Source of the DNA: Cephalopachus bancanus
Lineage: Eukaryota; Chordata; Mammalia; Primates; Tarsiidae
Assembly (NCBI GenBank): GCA_027257055.1
Contig: JAPVLO010000073.1
Coordinates: 4,495,001-4,559,000, forward strand
Reading direction: 5' to 3'
DNA length: 64,000 bases
This document shows positions 59,875-64,000 of the stretch, piece by piece (position 1 is the stretch's first letter; every line of letters begins with the position of its first letter). Made by a program: the position numbers and the translations under genes. Below the pieces are notes generated by a model that saw only the letters and a program-made list of their open reading frames with translations, had not been told where the DNA came from and did not search any database.

Positions 59875-60175
59875 AGCCGGGCTCGGTGGCTCGACCTGTA
59901 ATCTCGCGCCTTTGGGAGGATGAGGTGAGTGGATTGCCTGGGCCCGTGGGTTCGAGACCCGCCTAGGCAGCGAGACCTCATCTCTACAATAAATAAAAAA
60001 ATCAGTCGGACGTGGTAGTGCGCGCCTGTACTTCCAGCTACGTGGAAGGCTGAGGTGGAAGGATCGCTGGAGCCCAGCAGGTCGAGGCTGCGGTGGCCGG
60101 GAGCAGCCACTGCACTCCAGTCTGGGCGACTGAGTGAGACACCGACTCAAAAAAAAAACCAAAAAAACAACAAAA
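59875..60175 (+). mobile_element. young Alu SINE, sense
   Basis: 'gccgggctcggtggctcgac', 'ctcgcgcctttgggaggatg', 'tcagtcggacgtggtagtgc', 'gtggccgggagcagccac', tail A-rich with C interruptions. Perfect duplication AAGTAGAGATGA at 59863-59874 and 60177-60188. Confidence 0.97.
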
Positions 60176-60660
60176 AAAGTAGAGATGAGCAAGGCAGAGG
60201 GAGTCTCTAAGTTTTCTAGCTGAAGTAGGAGGTAAAGTCACGGAGAATAAAGGGAATAGGTGTGAGGGAAGGATTTAAAGGGCACAGTGAAGGCTGAAAA
60301 CTGGTGTAGAGAGAGAGGCGCAGCAAGGTGTTTAGAGACCAACGAAACAATTGATAAGCAGTGATGAAGACTAAGCTGAAGTCAAAGGATCAATACTGCA
60401 ATATTGTGATTTCCTATAGGGATATTTAGTAGCTTTCTTGAGAGAGACACCAAATGCCATAGTTTGGGAAATGAGAGAGCAAGTGCTGCAGCAAGCCGGA
60501 GAGGATAATACAAAGTAATGAGAGTGTCTGATGTCACTCTTCATCATGGGAGACAGTGAGACCAGGAAGAGGTCTAGTGGGTGGAGGTGGTGGTGGAGTG
60601 TGTGTGAGAACACTAAGAGAGCACAGTGTAAGAAACACAGTGCTCAGAATGGGGATTCCT

Positions 60661-60953
60661 GGCTGGGTGTGGTGGCTCATGTCTATAATCCCAGCACTTT
60701 GGGAGGTCAAGGTAGGTAGTTGTTTGGGCACAGGAGTTAGAGACCAGCCTGGCAACATAGTGAAACCTCGCATCTACAAAAACTAAAAAATATTAGCCAG
60801 ACGTGGTGGCCCAAGCCTGTAGTCCCAGCTACTCGTGATGCTGACATGGAAAGATTGCCTGACAGAGCCTAGGAGGTCAAGGCTGCTGTGAACTGTAATT
60901 GTGTGATCGTGCCACTGCACTCCAGCGTGAGACCTCAACTCATAAATAAAGAC
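60661..60953 (+). mobile_element. Alu SINE, AluJ-like, sense
   Basis: 'ggctgggtgtggtggctcat', 'cacaggagttagagaccagc', 'ggtcaaggctgctgtgaact', 'gtgccactgcactccagcgt', then a shortened end 'gagacctcaactcataaata'. Weak duplication around 'ggattcct' / 'ggaattcct'. Confidence 0.93.
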
Positions 60954-61082
60954 ATAAGAGTTGGAATTCCTTAGGCCCACCAATTCAAAGTGATAGGTTC
61001 AAGGTCATGGAGAATATTTTTTAAGGAATTGATTCATGGAAGTTTAGAATTTGTATTCTTGCTTTCTTCAGAAATCAATATA

Positions 61083-61353
61083 ATTTTTTTTTTTTTTTTT
61101 AGTTAGAATCTCACTCCATTGCTCAGGCTGGAGTGTAGTGGCATGCTCACAGCCACTGCAGCCTCAACCTGCTGGGTTCAGGTGATCCTTCCACCTTAAC
61201 CTCCAAGTAGCTGGAACTACAGGCATCCACCACCATGCCTGGTTTATTTTTTAAATTTAGGGTAGAGATGAGGTCTTACCAAGTTGCCCAGGGTATCCTC
61301 TTGCCTCGGCCTCCCAAAGTGGTGGGATTACAGGCTCGAGCCACCATGCCTGG
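61083..61353 (-). mobile_element. Alu SINE, antisense, internally deleted
   Basis: T-rich start, 'ttagaatctcactccattgc', 'cctcaacctgctgggttcag', 'gtagagatgaggtcttacca', then a deletion in the left arm ('gttgcccagggtatcctctt'), end 'gagccaccatgcctggt'. Both flanks share 'agaaat'. Confidence 0.93.
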
Positions 61354-61359
61354 TAGAAA

Positions 61360-63735
61360 TTTTTAAAAGCAGTATATTTTTTTTTACCTGGTAAGCCCAT
61401 GTCTAATTGGTACCATTACTGGGAGCAAACTCAACCTGACAGCCCAAATTTAAAAAATTACATTAGAGATTAATATTTTCCTAAGAGAGGAATCATTTAC
61501 CTTAAAAATGTAGTTCATTTATATTAAAAATGTATTTATGTAAATAGAAAGCAAATTTATTTAAGATATATTTGATATTTCATATGTATCTTAACTCATA
61601 GATTGAGTTATAATTGCATATATTAGTGAATCCTCATGTATAGATGTGGTCCTTGGTGCTATTTTCCTGTAATTCCCTATTGTCTTGAGCTTTCTTGGTG
61701 TTGAAAAAGTAAAGTTTTTTGAGAAAAATGAAAAAACTGGTTGTCAAAACTATCAAGTAGCAAAACAACTTGAAGTTACGAGAGAGGAGAAATTCTGCTG
61801 ATTTTCACGACCCAAACCGTACTCCTGCTTTTGGTAACAGAACCAATGTTTTCCTGTGGGGACTACCCTCATTCTGTACCTCATTACATACAAATTGGTG
61901 GGACTGGCCCTAGGGTGGGTGGATGACACAAGCTAAGCTAGTTTTCCCTCTCAGAAGAGTTTCATTCTCCAGGCATGTGACATCTGCATAATAAAGTGTG
62001 GAAGTTCATCCAATCTAATAACTAGGACTCAAACTGCCTGGCCATTAGCTCCTGCTCCACTTTTCTGTACTTTTTGAGAGGAGATTTTGTTTAGCTTTTC
62101 CTTGTACTTTGTAAGCAACTCTACATTCTTTGAATAAAGTCCATTTGTTTGTTTAAGACTTAAGTATATTTCTGTGACCTGAAACCAAAGATATAAACTA
62201 GCAATAGTAATTTTAATAGACATATTTTAATCAATGATCATTCTGCCAAAATTAGGATTAAATCTACTAAGATTAAATATTAGTATTAAATGTATTAAGC
62301 TTTAAAAAGAAGTTTTGAAGCAAATTTTAGATTACAATCCATTTATATGAAACAGACAAAAACTAAGACTGAAAATTATAATTTTGACCCGTTTTCACTG
62401 CTTGCAAACTTGGTGAACTCATTATAAATTGATGTTATAATTTCAGTTTTATAAATGTATATATTTCCCTCCCTAAAATGTCAGTTTGTAAAATGAAACT
62501 TAAGAATCTATATAGCACAATTTGATATGTAAAAATGACAAAATGAAATATTATGTTAAATACTATATATCAACACAGTATTGTTTACTAATATATTGGT
62601 TGTACTTTATTTTCATCATAACTTAACATTACATACTCATTCAGTTTTTCTTCAATGGATTATAAATTTAAAAAATAGAAACAGCTTTCTTTTTATTAAA
62701 ATAAAGACTAGGTTAACAAAGAAAGTTTCGTGGCAGGCATTGCCCCAATCAGACACCATAGCTATCTGGAGGATATGAGACTTTAAGTTACTTCCTATTA
62801 ACCAATAAAATCCACTGACATTCCTAAAGTGAGGCTTTAAATTAATTTTAAAATAAGGTATTTTTAAGTTTAAAAAGTATGGGGGAATTAACAAAGATTA
62901 CAGAATATAACAGTGTTAAGGACAGATTTTTTCACCGTTTTTGGTCAATCCTCTTCTTATTCACTTCAGAAAGCTGCCATCTTAACTGGCACTAATTAGC
63001 ACCCTTGTTAGAAATCTCAGCAGAGGAGTCAATAATAGAAAGGATATGGACACCTCTTACCCAGGAGTCAGGCTGTCTCCACAAGTAAGGCTGAAATAAA
63101 GGATAGGGCAGATGACTTGGCTGCTGTTTGTGAGAAGGCTAAGACCTACACCTGTTCACTGAGTACATATATAACCTGAATCTCTAGGGATGTTAATCAA
63201 GTATCTTTGTGTGTACCTAAAGCCAGTGAGAAACAAAAGATGCACAGAGTGCTACTATCAATGATGTAGTTATTATATTTTGAGAGGTAGTGAATGCAGC
63301 AGTCAATAGATACTTCTGACATGAGATTTTCCTGCAGAGTACTTACAGACAGCTGTATTTCTGCTTATTTCTATGTATATTTTCTTTATTCAAGTGAATA
63401 TTTTAAGTTCTTTAAAAAAATAAGTAGCTAGATTTCCTATGAACACATGGAAAGTGAAATACAAAAATTTAACATAATATAAGAATGATGTAATAGATAA
63501 AACAGATTTTACTTTATCCCACTTCTATGGGTACACAAAATACCACTCACTAGGCTAGGAATCAGGGTGCTAAGTCAGGTAGGCATCACTAACCCCAGGA
63601 ATTCACAGACAAACTGGGATGACAATCTACTAGTGATGAATATCATAATAAGCACTGTGACAGGTGTATGCAGATGTATTGAAGAAGCACAGAGAAGGGG
63701 TATTTTAGACAAGGTAAGAACAAATGAACATTAGT
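61360..63735. other. mostly unannotated DNA
   Basis: 61790-61970 and 63520-63720 have the mixed composition of old interspersed repeats, but I cannot name the family. The remainder is AT-rich with no gene or repeat recognised. Confidence 0.35.
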
Positions 63736-63753
63736 TTAAAAATGGGAGATGGA

Positions 63754-64000
63754 GCCGGACTTGGGGGATCAGCCTGTAATCCCGCGCCTTTGGGACGCTG
63801 AGGTGAGTGGATTGTCTGAGCCCGTGGGTTTGAGACCCGCCTGGGCAGTTAGATCTCATCTCTACAATAAATCAAAAAATCAGCCGGGCGTGGTAGTGCA
63901 CGCCTGTAATTCCGGCTCCTTGGAAGGCTGAGGAGGAAGGATCGCCGGAGCCCAGCAGGTCGAGGCTGGGGTGGCCGGAAACGGCCACTGCTCTCCAGTC
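63754..64000 (+). mobile_element. young Alu SINE, CTCCTTGG subtype, cut by window edge
   Basis: 'gccggacttgggggatcagc', 'cccgcgcctttgggacgctg', 'tcagccgggcgtggtagtgc', 'ggctccttggaaggctgagg', 'aggaaggatcgccggagccc'. The window ends at 'ctctccagtc', so the A-tail and 3' duplication lie outside. Shares subtype bases with 31473. Confidence 0.97.

Larger units (their letters stand above)
57645..60550 (-). repeat. long L2 LINE, antisense, 3' end to RT and beyond
   Basis: The 3' terminus is at 57650-57800 ('cagtcattcaacactttcag', 'attgtccctgcctctgcaga'). RT antisense lies at 58960-59110 ('gacctctgagtatacaagat', 'gacctgggaatcagtctatt', 'gcagtgagatcacctaaagg'). Upstream RT/EN parts are at 59345-59740 ('agggcagtgtcaaaagtctc', 'tggaagactgaagatacaaa'). 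Interrupted by MER5 (59117), the LTR-like retrocopy (59756) and an Alu (59875). The catalytic Y-A-D-D segment is degraded. 57950-58430 is unclear and may hold another insertion. Confidence 0.7.

Noticed and set aside
59752..60192. 146-codon antisense frame
   Set aside because: It covers the LTR-like retrocopy and the Alu at 59875 read in antisense; no independent coding evidence.

Overview
This is a nuclear window from a primate-type mammal. I find no intact protein-coding gene and no credible coding exon. The sequence is AT-rich and intron-like or intergenic, and is built almost entirely from interspersed repeats in unannotated, slowly decaying DNA. All open reading frames of about 60-150 codons either read through Alu copies (mostly antisense) or are short chance frames.

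Organism: about 27 dimeric, 7SL-derived Alu elements make this a primate. The youngest copies have a left arm lacking one C after GGCTCA, a CCCGCGCCTTTGGGAGG segment, a linker reading CAATAAATC and a right arm containing GTGGCCGGGAGCGGCCAC. That is neither the human/monkey Alu nor the lemur/galago type as I remember them, so a tarsier (Carlito/Tarsius) is my best inference. Older copies resemble AluJ-like and free-left-monomer (FLAM) elements.

Layout: 1-2560 is mostly unrecognised, with a MIR at 1640 and a possible dead reading frame at 388-591. 2565-4735 holds two antisense L2 LINEs, one with an Alu insertion. 5300-7145 is an old L1M 3' region that received a 5S rRNA retropseudogene (itself hit by an Alu in its tail) and a younger L1 3' end carrying another Alu. 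8400-9420 has two L2 3' ends. 11150-11700 is an MLT1 LTR, followed by a small polyadenylated insertion and two antisense Alus. 14160-15460 is a sense L2 broken by an Alu and a FLAM. 18000-22560 is a stack of at least two L1M elements with four Alus. 23100-37400 is sparse, with scattered Alus, MIR, L1M and MER5, including an Alu inside an Alu at 36269-36820. 38370-38800 is a MIR split by a TA-flanked DNA transposon. 40290-41770 is a sense L2 holding an L1M 3' end and a (TG)n tract. 42500-54600 is repeat-poor and contains possible conserved non-coding DNA. 55088-56056 has a tRNA-Lys half, a MaLR LTR and an (AT)n tract. 57645-60550 is a long antisense L2 with MER5, Alu and a second copy of the small insertion seen at 12000. 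The window ends inside a young Alu at 64000.

No genes can be seen working together. What the window records is a layered order of insertions (L2/MIR/MER5, then L1M/MaLR, then old Alu, then lineage-specific Alu), with target-site duplications that fix many relative ages. The most unusual items are two independent polyadenylated copies of a retroviral-LTR-like R segment, a tailed 5S retropseudogene, a tRNA-Lys half with an 8-bp duplication, and a 68-bp near-identical pair 4.6 kb apart. I saw no new biological system.
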